From a virus: a stretch of DNA of 26,371 bases. The translations under genes were made by a program, and so were the position numbers. The stretch covers positions 1 to 26,371 of the IMG/VR virus record IMGVR_UViG_3300034104_000225; one strand, given 5' to 3'. This document shows, one piece after another, positions 14,075 to 21,399 of this stretch (its first letter is position 1; each line of letters opens with the position of its first letter). The notes beneath the pieces are model-generated. The model ran no database searches. It saw only the letters and a list, made by a program, of their open reading frames with translations, and had not been told where the DNA came from.

Positions 14075-14304
14075 TGGGAAAACTACAGTTCATGAATCAA
14101 GACGGGGAATGGGAGTCATTTCCTACAGATGATGAGATTGCACGATCTAAAGAAGTCCAGGCTATTTTAGAAGAGTTCACGATGATGACTAGATGTTGCT
14201 TATGTAATGAAGCGATTCCAGTATCAGAGATCAAAGTGAACTTGACTAATAAGGCGTGGTCATGCAGAAAGTGTCATGCGGTTAATGGCCTCACAAAGCC
14301 GTAA
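14074..14304 (+). CDS. Small zinc-finger protein, 76 aa
   Basis: Starts at ATG 14074, overlapping the previous stop (TAATG). It begins MGKLQFMNQDGEWESFPTDD, and its C-terminal half has two Cys pairs, CCLCNEA and CRKCHAV, about 20 residues apart: a treble-clef or ribbon-type zinc site. The acidic N terminus and small size suggest an adaptor or DNA/RNA-binding accessory protein. The 3' end overlaps the nuclease gene by about 20 bases. No specific family recognised. Confidence 0.6.
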   Translation: MGKLQFMNQDGEWESFPTDDEIARSKEVQAILEEFTMMTRCCLCNEAIPVSEIKVNLTNKAWSCRKCHAVNGLTKP

Positions 14305-14725
14305 ATACCGGGGATTCTCGACTGAACGTACAGTCGCCAAGTACCTATCGACTTGGTGGGCTCATGCGGACATCGGTCGAGGGGCTGGAAAAGACATAAC
14401 CCATGTGCCGTTCGACATGGAGGTTAAGGCTAGATCGGCGTTCCAGCCTAAGCCGTGGATCGATCAGGTCACTAAAAGAGCTAGCAAGTCCAATGACTTG
14501 CCAATCGTGGTGTGTCGCTTAAATGGCCAAGGAGAAGCTAATCCTCAGGATTATCTGGCCTTTATGCGGCTTGGTGATCTGGTCGATCTATTGCTCAAGT
14601 CAGGTTACGGGGATTTCAAGGGTGATCGGGATACACTAGAGCCCATGCGTTGCAAGATGTGCGGTGCGTGGGCGTTCACGCCTACATGTAAGACGTGTGA
14701 GGTTGATCCAGATGCCGACTTATGA
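14285..14725 (+). CDS. PD-(D/E)xK nuclease (Hjc/VRR-like) with zinc ribbon
   Basis: Probably a structure-specific DNA endonuclease of the Holliday-junction-resolvase-like fold. From ATG 14285 the 146-aa protein has E14 in STERTVAKYL, D37 in GAGKDI, and E47-V-K49 in FDMEVKAR, the full PD-(D/E)xK arrangement. LPIVVCRLNGQGE and FMRLGDLVDLL complete the core. The C terminus carries CKMC and CKTC, a zinc ribbon that may bind branched DNA or a partner. An alternative ATG at 14276 adds three residues and has an AGAAAG ribosome site 4 bases upstream. It could resolve replication or recombination intermediates before packaging. Confidence 0.75.
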   Translation: MASQSRKYRGFSTERTVAKYLSTWWAHADIGRGAGKDITHVPFDMEVKARSAFQPKPWIDQVTKRASKSNDLPIVVCRLNGQGEANPQDYLAFMRLGDLVDLLLKSGYGDFKGDRDTLEPMRCKMCGAWAFTPTCKTCEVDPDADL

Positions 14726-14900
14726 GTTCGAGTGTGATAATGAGCAATGCGAATCTAATGCAAGAATCGAGCAATGGATGAGTATCAATGAGCCTCATGA
14801 TCTGGAATGCCCATTCTGTCATTCATCTATGCATAAAGTTTACAGCTCTGTAGGGGTCTCATTCAAGGGATCAGGCTTCTACTCAACAGACAATCGATAG
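14712..14900 (+). CDS. FmdB-type zinc-ribbon protein
   Basis: A 62-aa protein from ATG 14712, which overlaps the nuclease end by 14 bases. It matches the small FmdB/CxxC-type zinc-ribbon family: MPTYEFECDN start, Cys8, Cys13, then CPFC (Cys33/Cys36) and the characteristic end FKGSGFYSTDNR. Such proteins are common in bacteria and phages and have been proposed as regulators; their exact function is not established. The frame upstream of 14712 lies in the nuclease gene and is not used. Confidence 0.8.
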   Translation: MPTYEFECDNEQCESNARIEQWMSINEPHDLECPFCHSSMHKVYSSVGVSFKGSGFYSTDNR

Positions 14901-14946
14901 TGATGTATTTCACAATTAACTTATGTCCGAATTGGGGTAGTTTAAT

Positions 14947-15399
14947 ATGATTCATCCACTTGACTGCCATGGTACTCTCAGCGCTAGAGCCCATCAGGGG
15001 CTCAAGGCGAGCCCGATAGGGCTAGCTCGCCTGGTAGCACTCGCTATTGGGATATCTCTATCTATAGCAATGCCCCTAGATGCACAGGCGTCAAATAAGC
15101 AAATACAATGGGCAAAACAATTAGCTAAACAGCAATTAACTGATAAGCAAGAACAATGTCATCATGAGATAGTCTTTCGTGAGAGTACTTGGAACTATAA
15201 GGCCATAGGTAATATAGGCGGCACTAAGCAGACATATGGGCTCTATCAGATGAAGGTAGATAGCCTTAAGCATGCTAATAGTATTAAGCAATTCTGGATG
15301 TATTATCACTATGTAGGTTATCGCTATGGATGGACTGAGTATGAAGACCCTGACTACTGTAAGGCACTTAATCACCTCAGAACGAAGGGGTGGCAGTAA
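14947..15399 (+). CDS. Exported lytic transglycosylase-like protein
   Basis: A 150-aa protein with a long N-terminal export signal: basic residues up to about R29, a hydrophobic core (VALAIGISLSIAMPL, about 30-44) and an AQA|S-type cleavage site near residue 48. The mature part resembles the small SLT fold, with probable catalytic Glu79 in IVFRESTWNY and the partner motif TYGLYQM near 96-102. Two Cys (71 and about 138) may form a disulfide. Muralytic activity outside the membrane is likely. It lies far from the endolysin/holin genes, so it may act in entry, release or superinfection control. Its start region contains strong hairpins. The gene is more AT-rich than the structural block. Confidence 0.6.
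   Translation: MIHPLDCHGTLSARAHQGLKASPIGLARLVALAIGISLSIAMPLDAQASNKQIQWAKQLAKQQLTDKQEQCHHEIVFRESTWNYKAIGNIGGTKQTYGLYQMKVDSLKHANSIKQFWMYYHYVGYRYGWTEYEDPDYCKALNHLRTKGWQ
14987..15031 (+). promoter_or_regulatory. Competing hairpins in the exported-protein gene start
   Basis: GAGCCC (14987-14992) pairs with GGGCTC (14998-15003) over a 5-base loop, and GGCGAGC (15006-15012) pairs with GCTCGCC (15025-15031). A second GAGCCC (15009-15014) can instead pair with the same GGGCTC, so two folds are mutually exclusive, as in attenuators. All lies within the first 28 codons of the gene starting at 14947. A role in translation or termination control is inference. Confidence 0.45.
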
Positions 15400-15836
15400 T
15401 GCCAAGAAAACTAACAGAAGAGCAAAAAGCATTTATAGAAGCCAATGCGATTATGGGTGGTAATTGGTTAGCAGAGAAGCTACAGATTGATAGAGCATTC
15501 ATATATCAGTATGCAACCGATAACAAGATAAGTGTTAAGAAAGGCGGAAAGACCGATCCTAGAGATAGGGCTCTAGCCAAGCGATCTAGGACGTGTATGA
15601 GTTGGCCTAGAAAGCATCATAAATATAAGGCTCTATTGGTAGAACGTGATGGCCTTAGATGCCACTACTGCGATGTATTGATGGCCTATAGTGAGGCACA
15701 AATAGATCATATAATACCTAAGGCTAGAGGAGGCACAGATGCACCATCTAACCTAGTGTTAGCATGTGCCAGATGTAACCATGTTAAGAGTACATTGTGC
15801 TACACATGCCCAGAGTTTAGGGATGCCATTGCCTAA
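15399..15836 (+). CDS. HNH endonuclease with N-terminal helix-turn-helix
   Basis: A 145-aa protein from ATG 15399, overlapping the previous stop (TAATG). The N-terminal third (AFIEANAIMGGNWLAEKLQ then AFIYQYATDNKISV) looks like a helix-turn-helix. The C-terminal part is a zinc-supported HNH nuclease: CHYC, IDHIIPKARGG, NLVLACARCNHVKS. HNH proteins beside the terminase assist genome cutting or packaging in HK97-like phages (established for some members). With no small terminase seen, the HTH could supply DNA recognition (inference). A homing or DNA-damage role is the alternative. Confidence 0.75.
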   Translation: MPRKLTEEQKAFIEANAIMGGNWLAEKLQIDRAFIYQYATDNKISVKKGGKTDPRDRALAKRSRTCMSWPRKHHKYKALLVERDGLRCHYCDVLMAYSEAQIDHIIPKARGGTDAPSNLVLACARCNHVKSTLCYTCPEFRDAIA

Positions 15837-16161
15837 AGATCCTAGAGATACTAGAGCCTACAGAGCAAGGCGATTAGAGATCCTACAACGCGACCAATGG
15901 ACATGCTTCTATTGCATGCAACCTGCAACCACAGTGGATCACGTTATCCCTATCAAAGACGGAGGTGATCCGTTAGCCTACGATAATCTAGTGTCATGTT
16001 GTAGTACCTGTAACTCACGCAAGGGATCACGCTCACAGGGCTCTTTCTTAGCACACACGTTCACCCCCCCTGTCTTTTCTGGCAATATGTACCCGATGCA
16101 GTCCAAGACGATGCCGGACTCACCCTTTACCGCCCGACCAGTCACAGATAGTCCTGACTAG
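15823..16161 (+). CDS. Second HNH endonuclease, directly upstream of terL
   Basis: A 112-aa protein from ATG 15823, overlapping the first HNH gene by 14 bases. It has the compact core: ARRLEILQRDQWTCFYC, TVDHVIPIKDGG, LAYDNLVSCCSTCNSRKGS. The tail after about residue 80 is non-globular (TFTPPVFSGNMYP...) and runs into the terminase start (TAGTG at 16159-16163). Partial equivalents of this tail open the window (1-84). The conserved place before TerL suggests a packaging-associated nuclease. The start at 15766 would run far into the previous gene and is unlikely. Confidence 0.78.
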   Translation: MPLPKDPRDTRAYRARRLEILQRDQWTCFYCMQPATTVDHVIPIKDGGDPLAYDNLVSCCSTCNSRKGSRSQGSFLAHTFTPPVFSGNMYPMQSKTMPDSPFTARPVTDSPD

Positions 16162-17579
16162 TGGCAGCTCGTAAACAAGCCCTACGAGGGGCAATCAAAG
16201 CAAGGCTTCACAGTCCACTTCTTAAGGGTAAAACTAGAGCGGATGAGGTTGCCAAGATGGCCGAGGACTTGGGCATGCCTTTAATGCCGTGGCAGAAGTG
16301 GGTCCTCGATGACATGATGAGGATTGACGCTAAAGGTAACTACATCCGAAAGACATCCCTGCTATTAGTAGCACGGCAGAATGGCAAGTCCCACCTAGGA
16401 CGCATGCGTGTCATCTGGGGCCTCTTTTATGGAGGCGAGACTAAGCATCTAATCATGAGCTCGAACAGAGCAACGGCCTTAATGACCTTTCGAGAGATTG
16501 CATGGATCATCGAGAACGCGCCACACCTTAAGGCAGGAACTAAGGCGATCCGCTATGCCAACGGCGGCGAACGCATCGAGCTTCTAAACGGCGCAACCCT
16601 TGACCTTGTATCAGATACCAGAGACTCATCCCGTGGCAGGACCTGCGACTTCTTGTGGATCGATGAAGTTCGAGAGATCAGTAAAGACGGCTACACCGCG
16701 GCTATTCCTACGACTCGCGCCAGACCTAACTCTCAGACGTTTCTCTCATCAAATGCTGGCGATGCCTTCTCCGAGACCCTAAACAACCTACGCGAGAGAG
16801 CCCTTTCGGCACCGCCTAAGTCTTTCGGGTTCTACGAATACTCAGCACCGCAATACTGCAAGATCACAGACCGCAACGGGTGGGCATTTGCCAACCCTGC
16901 GCTAGGCCACACGATAACCGAGGAGTCACTTGAAGAAGCTGTCGCGACTAATAAAATTGAAGACACTAGAACAGAGCTTCTCTGTCAATGGATTGATTCT
17001 CTGCAAAGTCCGTGGCCTCATGGCGTACTTGAAGCAACCAGCGATGCCACGCTCCAGATCCCGGTCGGTGGTTATACGGTGTTTGGGTTTGATGTATCTC
17101 CATCTCGCCGCAATGCAAGCCTCGTTGCTGGTCAGATTATGGGTGACGGAAGAATCGGCGTTGGGATTCTCCAGACGTGGGAGTCTCAGGTCTCAGTAGA
17201 TGACCTTAGAATCGCAGCGGACATTAAGGCGTGGGCCGATCAATATCGTCCTAAGATGATCTGCTTTGACAAGTACACGACCCAATCAATTAGCGAGCGC
17301 CTTGCCAACGCTGGACAAGTAACGCAAGACGTGTCGGGGCAGCAGTTCTATCAGGCTTGCTCAGACCTTCTTGATGGTCTGGTTAATGGTCGAGTAGTCC
17401 ATAACGGGCAGGAAGAATTGATCAAACAGATGAACAACTGCGCGGCAAAGACTAACGACAGTTCTTGGCGCATCGTTAAACGTAAGAGCGCAGGCGATGT
17501 ATCCGCACCGATCTCCCTGGCTATGGTTGTTTCGATGTTGATGAAACCTCAACAGATCGCAGCTATTTATACAAGTTAG
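16161..17579 (+). CDS. terL: Terminase large subunit (unit B)
   Basis: A 472-aa packaging ATPase/nuclease homologous to the one at 81. Start is GTG 16161, overlapping the HNH stop. The Walker A-like VARQNGKS (about 70-77), Walker B FLWIDE (to about 169) and nuclease FGFDVSPS are preserved; third-acid candidates in CFDKY and SAGDVS also remain. Most differences from unit A are synonymous or conservative (e.g. LTSNAG to LSSNAG). Several stretches (about 16960-17030 and 17117-17158) are almost identical to unit A at nucleotide level while neighbouring parts differ, pointing to exchange between the lineages. Confidence 0.95.
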   Translation: MAARKQALRGAIKARLHSPLLKGKTRADEVAKMAEDLGMPLMPWQKWVLDDMMRIDAKGNYIRKTSLLLVARQNGKSHLGRMRVIWGLFYGGETKHLIMSSNRATALMTFREIAWIIENAPHLKAGTKAIRYANGGERIELLNGATLDLVSDTRDSSRGRTCDFLWIDEVREISKDGYTAAIPTTRARPNSQTFLSSNAGDAFSETLNNLRERALSAPPKSFGFYEYSAPQYCKITDRNGWAFANPALGHTITEESLEEAVATNKIEDTRTELLCQWIDSLQSPWPHGVLEATSDATLQIPVGGYTVFGFDVSPSRRNASLVAGQIMGDGRIGVGILQTWESQVSVDDLRIAADIKAWADQYRPKMICFDKYTTQSISERLANAGQVTQDVSGQQFYQACSDLLDGLVNGRVVHNGQEELIKQMNNCAAKTNDSSWRIVKRKSAGDVSAPISLAMVVSMLMKPQQIAAIYTS

Positions 17580-17581
17580 TG

Positions 17582-17596
17582 TATAATTGCCCTCTA
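17582..17596 (+). promoter_or_regulatory. Putative leaderless promoter (-10 box) of the portal gene, unit B
   Basis: TATAAT at 17582-17587 begins three bases after the terL stop and lies 8 bases before the portal ATG 17596, exactly as in unit A. No Shine-Dalgarno is present. Conservation of TAGTGTATAATTGC with equal spacing, in a gap that otherwise changed length (unit A has a longer spacer), supports a functional -10 element. Confidence 0.55.
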
Positions 17597-18717
17597 TGGG
17601 TATCCTTTCGCGCCTCACAGGTGCAGCACCGAAGTCTGATATCGAAGCGCAATACGCACCGCAGGTTCTAGGTGAGTATTCGCCTTATGCGATGCCGTTT
17701 CAATTTGCTTATGTCGGACGCACAGAAGCAATGGGAGTTCCGGCACTAGCTCGATGCCGCAACCTTCTCGCTGGCACTATCGGCACGATCCCTCTCGAAC
17801 TTTACAAAAAATCAACAGGCGAAGAATTAGGCAAGCCTCTCTGGTTAGATCAGCCTTCATATTCACAGCCTCGTTCTGTAACTATTGCGTACACAGTTGA
17901 TTCACTTCTATTTTACGGTCAAGCATTCTGGCAAGTCGTCGAGACATACCAGGAGGATGGTCGTCCTTCTCGTTTTGAGTGGATCGCTAACAGCCGCGTA
18001 ACCGCAACGCTAGACCGTGATAATGTGTACGTTAAGTCTTACGCCATCGATGGCACAACAGTCCCAATGGACGGCCTCGGATCTCTTATCACCTTCCAAT
18101 CATTAAGCGATGGCATCCTCAACACAGGAACCTCTACAATCCGCGCAGCTTTGGACATTCAGAAAGCCAGCGTAATTGCAGCAGCTACTCCAATGCCTAC
18201 GGGATACCTAAAGAACACAGGCGCGGATCTACCGCCTGCAGAAGTTCAGGGATTACTTGCAGCCTTCAAGAATGCCCGACAGAATCGCTCCACGGCTTAT
18301 CTTACATCGACTCTAAATTATGAAACCGTGGGATTTAGCCCGAAGGACATGATGTACAACGAGGCCATTCAGAATCTAGCAACTGAAATTGCTCGCCTTT
18401 GCAACGTCCCACCTTATTACGTATCAGCGGATCAAAATACGACAATGACATACGCCAACGTTCAAGACGAGAGACTCCAGTTCTTGACTCTATCCTTGCA
18501 GCCTTTCGTTTCTGCCATCGAGGATCGTCTATCAATGGATGACATCACAGCTCGCGGCAACGTCGTTAAGTTCGATCTTGACAGCAATTATCTCCGCATT
18601 GACCCTCTCAAAGAACTTTCAATTATCCGCGAACTTCTCGATCTCCAGCTGATCACACAGGAGCAAGCAATGGAGATGACTGACCTAACACCTAACGGAA
18701 GCGAAGGCATGCAATGA
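17596..18717 (+). CDS. Portal protein, HK97-like (unit B)
   Basis: A 373-aa portal homologous to that at 1530, with the same landmarks: MGVPALARCRNLLAG, VDSLLFYGQAFWQ, LPPAEVQGLLAAFK, FSPKDMMYNEAIQNLATE and ADQNTTMTYANV. It is slightly longer, with differences mainly at the N terminus (LSRLTGAAPKSDIEAQYAP) and C terminus. It overlaps the capsid-fusion start by ATGA at 18714. Divergence is greater than for the terminase, in keeping with co-evolution with the more diverged capsid. Confidence 0.93.
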   Translation: MGILSRLTGAAPKSDIEAQYAPQVLGEYSPYAMPFQFAYVGRTEAMGVPALARCRNLLAGTIGTIPLELYKKSTGEELGKPLWLDQPSYSQPRSVTIAYTVDSLLFYGQAFWQVVETYQEDGRPSRFEWIANSRVTATLDRDNVYVKSYAIDGTTVPMDGLGSLITFQSLSDGILNTGTSTIRAALDIQKASVIAAATPMPTGYLKNTGADLPPAEVQGLLAAFKNARQNRSTAYLTSTLNYETVGFSPKDMMYNEAIQNLATEIARLCNVPPYYVSADQNTTMTYANVQDERLQFLTLSLQPFVSAIEDRLSMDDITARGNVVKFDLDSNYLRIDPLKELSIIRELLDLQLITQEQAMEMTDLTPNGSEGMQ

Positions 18718-20258
18718 AAGAGATGCTCACATTCTCAGCAGAACTCACAGCAGATGCGTCAGAGCGCACAATTTCAGGAAAGATAGTTCCTTTTAACGGC
18801 GAGGTCGGTAATACATCCGCTGGCGCCGTAGTCTTTGAGCGTGGCGCGATCAATATCGCTGACTCATCCAAAGTGAAGCTCCTACTGGAGCACGATCCAA
18901 AGCAGCCGATCGGCCGCGCTCAATTCTTCAATGAAACCGAGGACGGCATCTTTGCATCGTTCAAGATTTCAAAATCATCCCGTGGCACCGATGCACTCAT
19001 CGAAGCCTCAGAAGAACTCCGTACTGGTCTTTCAGTTGGAGTTATGGTCAACGCAGCAAAGCCAAAGAACGGCGTGCTGTACGTATCGAGCGCCGACTTG
19101 CTCGAAGTAAGTTTGGTTCAGGCAGCAGCCTTTAAGTCTGCGGCCGTAACCGATATCGCGGCATCTGAAGATGAAGCCGTTGAAGAAACCCTACCAACAG
19201 AAAGCGAGACAGCCACAGTGGAAACCACTCCAGCAGTCGAAGCAACACCTACAGTTGAGGCTGCCGCAGTTGAAGCTGCTCGCCCTGCTGTAACAGCAAT
19301 GGCTTACACAAAGCCAAGAATCGAAGTAACAGCTGCAAAGTACGCTGAGCAGTCAATCCGCGCAGCACTTGGCGATGACTCAGCACGTCAATACATCGCA
19401 GCAGCAGACAACACAACCGACAACGCTGGTCTCGTACCAACACGTCAACTTTCAGAGATCATCAACCCTCTCGGTACAACTATCCGCCCATCAATCGATG
19501 CAATCTCTCGTGGAGTGCTTCCTGATGCAGGTATGACTTTCGAGATTCCTAAGATTACTGCAATGCCTACAGTTGCAGTTGCAGCTGAAGACGCAGCATT
19601 CTCTAACACAGATCAGAACTCAGCATTCCTAAGCGTAAGCGTTGCAAAGTACGCAGGACAACAGGTCTTCTCAGTAGAATTGCTAGATCGTACATCTCCA
19701 GCATTCTTTGATGAACTCGTTCGCAACATGGCAGCAGCTTATGCCAAATCAACTAACGCAGCAGTAAACGCAGCACTTATCACAGGTGCAACAGTTGATG
19801 CTACAGGCGTCGCAACTTACCCAACAGCAGCAGAACTCCTCGGAATTGTTGCTCGCGGATCAGCTTCTGTTTATGGAGCAACAGCAGGACTTCCAAATCC
19901 ATTCGCTCGCAACATGATCGTATCGACAGGACAATGGTCTAACATCATGTCTCTCAACGATGCAGGACGTCCAATCTACACAGCTTCACAGCCAATGAAC
20001 GCAGGCGGAGTTGTAGCACCTACATCTCTCACAGGTAACGTTGCAGGTCTTAACCTCTACGTAGATCCTACAAACGCAGGAGATGGCGATGGAACTATCC
20101 TCATCGTTAATCCAGATGCTTATACATGGTACGAGTCACCAACATACCGCCTACGCGCTGAATCAACAGCAGCGGGACAGGTAACAATCGGTTACTACGG
20201 ATACGGCGCAATCGCAACTAAGGTTGCAGCAGGCGCATTCCAGAACAACAAGTCGTAA
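18714..20258 (+). CDS. Prohead protease - major capsid protein fusion (unit B)
   Basis: A 514-aa fusion with the same architecture as unit A: S78-like protease (about 1-145; likely His60 in LEHDPKQPIGR and Ser107 in TGLSVGV), acidic Glu/Thr/Ala linker (about 150-195), then the HK97-type capsid from PRIEVTAAKY. The capsid half is only moderately similar to unit A, but the linker and the boundary EAARPxVxAM are nearly unchanged, marking a probable processing region. Late capsid motifs GRPIYTASQP and NPDAYTWYES are retained. It is followed by the unit B hairpin. Confidence 0.92.
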   Translation: MKEMLTFSAELTADASERTISGKIVPFNGEVGNTSAGAVVFERGAINIADSSKVKLLLEHDPKQPIGRAQFFNETEDGIFASFKISKSSRGTDALIEASEELRTGLSVGVMVNAAKPKNGVLYVSSADLLEVSLVQAAAFKSAAVTDIAASEDEAVEETLPTESETATVETTPAVEATPTVEAAAVEAARPAVTAMAYTKPRIEVTAAKYAEQSIRAALGDDSARQYIAAADNTTDNAGLVPTRQLSEIINPLGTTIRPSIDAISRGVLPDAGMTFEIPKITAMPTVAVAAEDAAFSNTDQNSAFLSVSVAKYAGQQVFSVELLDRTSPAFFDELVRNMAAAYAKSTNAAVNAALITGATVDATGVATYPTAAELLGIVARGSASVYGATAGLPNPFARNMIVSTGQWSNIMSLNDAGRPIYTASQPMNAGGVVAPTSLTGNVAGLNLYVDPTNAGDGDGTILIVNPDAYTWYESPTYRLRAESTAAGQVTIGYYGYGAIATKVAAGAFQNNKS

Positions 20259-20273
20259 CCACCCCTTAAGTCA

Positions 20274-20304
20274 CTGGCGGCGGAGTGCCCTTCTCCGCCG
20301 CCAG
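20274..20304 (+). terminator. Intergenic hairpin after the capsid gene (unit B)
   Basis: Perfect 12-bp stem CTGGCGGCGGAG (20274-20285) and CTCCGCCGCCAG (20293-20304) around the same loop TGCCCTT as in unit A. Relative to unit A, stem positions 6, 8 and 10 changed as A-T to G-C, G-C to C-G and T-A to G-C, each fully compensated. The flank TCTTTAGAAAGGAT is identical. It lies between the capsid stop and the adaptor ribosome site. Confidence 0.82.
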
Positions 20305-20322
20305 TCTTTAGAAAGGATCAGC

Positions 20323-20901
20323 ATGGCACTCACAACAGTTGCAGAACTTCGCACGGCTCTAGGCGTAGGTACTCTCTATGCTGACGCAACCCTGCAACAA
20401 GTCTGTGACGCTGCGGATAACGTCCTGCTCCCTTTCATCTGGTCTAACACTCTTTCAATTATTGGGCATAGCAACACAGCCACCACAGGCACTTCTTATT
20501 TTGAAGATTCAATCGTCGATGTCCTTTACGTTGGCGAGACAGTAGTGATTACAGGCGCAGGATCGAAGCACAATGGATCAAAGACCATCACGGGTCGCGA
20601 CACTCGATCCATCACTTATGCGATTACAGGCAACAATAACGCTGTGAAGCCATACCACCCAATTAACCCGTACGGCCTACTCGCCGCAGATACTTATCTA
20701 GACCCTTCAACAGTGCCAGCCATTCAAGAAGCCGCACTTATGATCTCCATCGACATCTGGCAAAGCCGTCAAGCTCCATCATCGGGCGGCGTAACCATCG
20801 ATGGATATCAGCCAAGCCCTTATCGGATGGGTAACACACTCCTCGCGAGAGTCCGCGGCTTGCTTGCTCCATATCTTGATCCGAGATCGATGGTGGGCTA
20901 A
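20323..20901 (+). CDS. Head-tail adaptor, gp6-like, with inserted beta domain (unit B)
   Basis: A 192-aa homologue of the gene at 4245. Residues 1-38 and the last 65 or so are nearly identical to unit A. The inserted middle (about 45-115; YVGETVVITGAG, HNGSKTIT) is strongly diverged with a 2-residue length change. ATG 20323 has the AGAAAGGA ribosome site. An upstream frame extension to 20224 would cross the hairpin and is rejected. The contrast suggests the helical shell is fixed by contacts with portal and tail while the insert is exposed. Confidence 0.75.
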   Translation: MALTTVAELRTALGVGTLYADATLQQVCDAADNVLLPFIWSNTLSIIGHSNTATTGTSYFEDSIVDVLYVGETVVITGAGSKHNGSKTITGRDTRSITYAITGNNNAVKPYHPINPYGLLAADTYLDPSTVPAIQEAALMISIDIWQSRQAPSSGGVTIDGYQPSPYRMGNTLLARVRGLLAPYLDPRSMVG

Positions 20902-21290
20902 TGGCCGCCATCTCAACACTTCGCGCAGGTATCGCAGCAGCTCTCACAGATAACACAAAGTACTCTGTATTTAGCTTCCCACCTGCAACACCTATCGCCA
21001 ACAGCGTCATAGTCGCGCCAGCAGATCCCTACATCTCACCGTCTAACGGTTGGCATGCATCGATCTCGCCAATGGCTAACTTCGTCATTTCCGTCATGGT
21101 TCCCTTGCTTGATAATGAAGGCAACCTTAACGGGATGGAGGATAACATCGTTCGGGTCTTTAACCTGCTCGCTGCATCTTCCTACACCTACAACGTCACA
21201 CAGGTCTCGGCTCCAGCCGTACTCAGTGCCGTCTCTGGTGATCTACTAACCTGCAATATCAACATATCCGTACTTACGAGTTGGAGCTAA
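20901..21290 (+). CDS. Tail completion / tail terminator-like protein (unit B)
   Basis: A 129-aa homologue of the product at 4817, about 90% identical by eye and of equal length, beginning MAAISTLRAGIAAALTDN and ending INISVLTSWS. It starts within the adaptor stop (TAATG). Substitutions are mostly conservative. Function as for unit A is inferred from position between adaptor and tail tube. Confidence 0.6.
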   Translation: MAAISTLRAGIAAALTDNTKYSVFSFPPATPIANSVIVAPADPYISPSNGWHASISPMANFVISVMVPLLDNEGNLNGMEDNIVRVFNLLAASSYTYNVTQVSAPAVLSAVSGDLLTCNINISVLTSWS

Positions 21291-21293
21291 ACC

Positions 21294-21395
21294 ATGTCCG
21301 AGTGGGAAAAAGAACAAGAGGCCTTCCTGATCAAGATCGGGCAGGTAGCACCATCAACACCAAAGCCAGTAACTACTAAGAAAGAAGAGGAATAA
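21294..21395 (+). CDS. Conserved 33-aa peptide (unit B)
   Basis: A 33-codon frame beginning MSEWEKEQEAFLIKIG and ending KKEEE, in the same place as 5208-5309. The first 24 residues are identical to unit A, with synonymous changes at nucleotide level; changes concentrate after Pro24. Stop 21393-21395 lies four bases before the tail tube ATG. Conservation of length, frame and N terminus shows it is translated. Confidence 0.7.
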   Translation: MSEWEKEQEAFLIKIGQVAPSTPKPVTTKKEEE

Positions 21396-21399
21396 TCTC

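Larger units (their letters stand above)
1..16077 (+). repeat. Unit A: first copy of a ~16.1 kb phage unit
   Basis: Position 1 (in the 3' end of an HNH gene) matches position 16078. From there gene order terminase, portal, protease-capsid, adaptor, tail tube, chaperones, tape measure, minor tail is repeated in unit B with an offset that grows from about 16066 to 16198 bases because of small indels. Unit A therefore spans one full period and holds packaging, head, tail, adhesion, lysis and DNA-related genes. A size near 16 kb fits the smallest known siphoviruses of Actinobacteria (established knowledge). That it is a complete genome is inference. Confidence 0.85.

Noticed and set aside
14901-14946. 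Possible tRNA or promoter before the exported-protein gene (GGGGTAGTTTAAT)
   Set aside because: The stretch is too short for a tRNA, has no cloverleaf arms, and no pair of -35/-10 boxes at normal spacing could be defended.
20224-20322. Upstream extension of the unit B adaptor
   Set aside because: It would translate through the covarying hairpin and has no equivalent in unit A; ATG 20323 has a good ribosome site.
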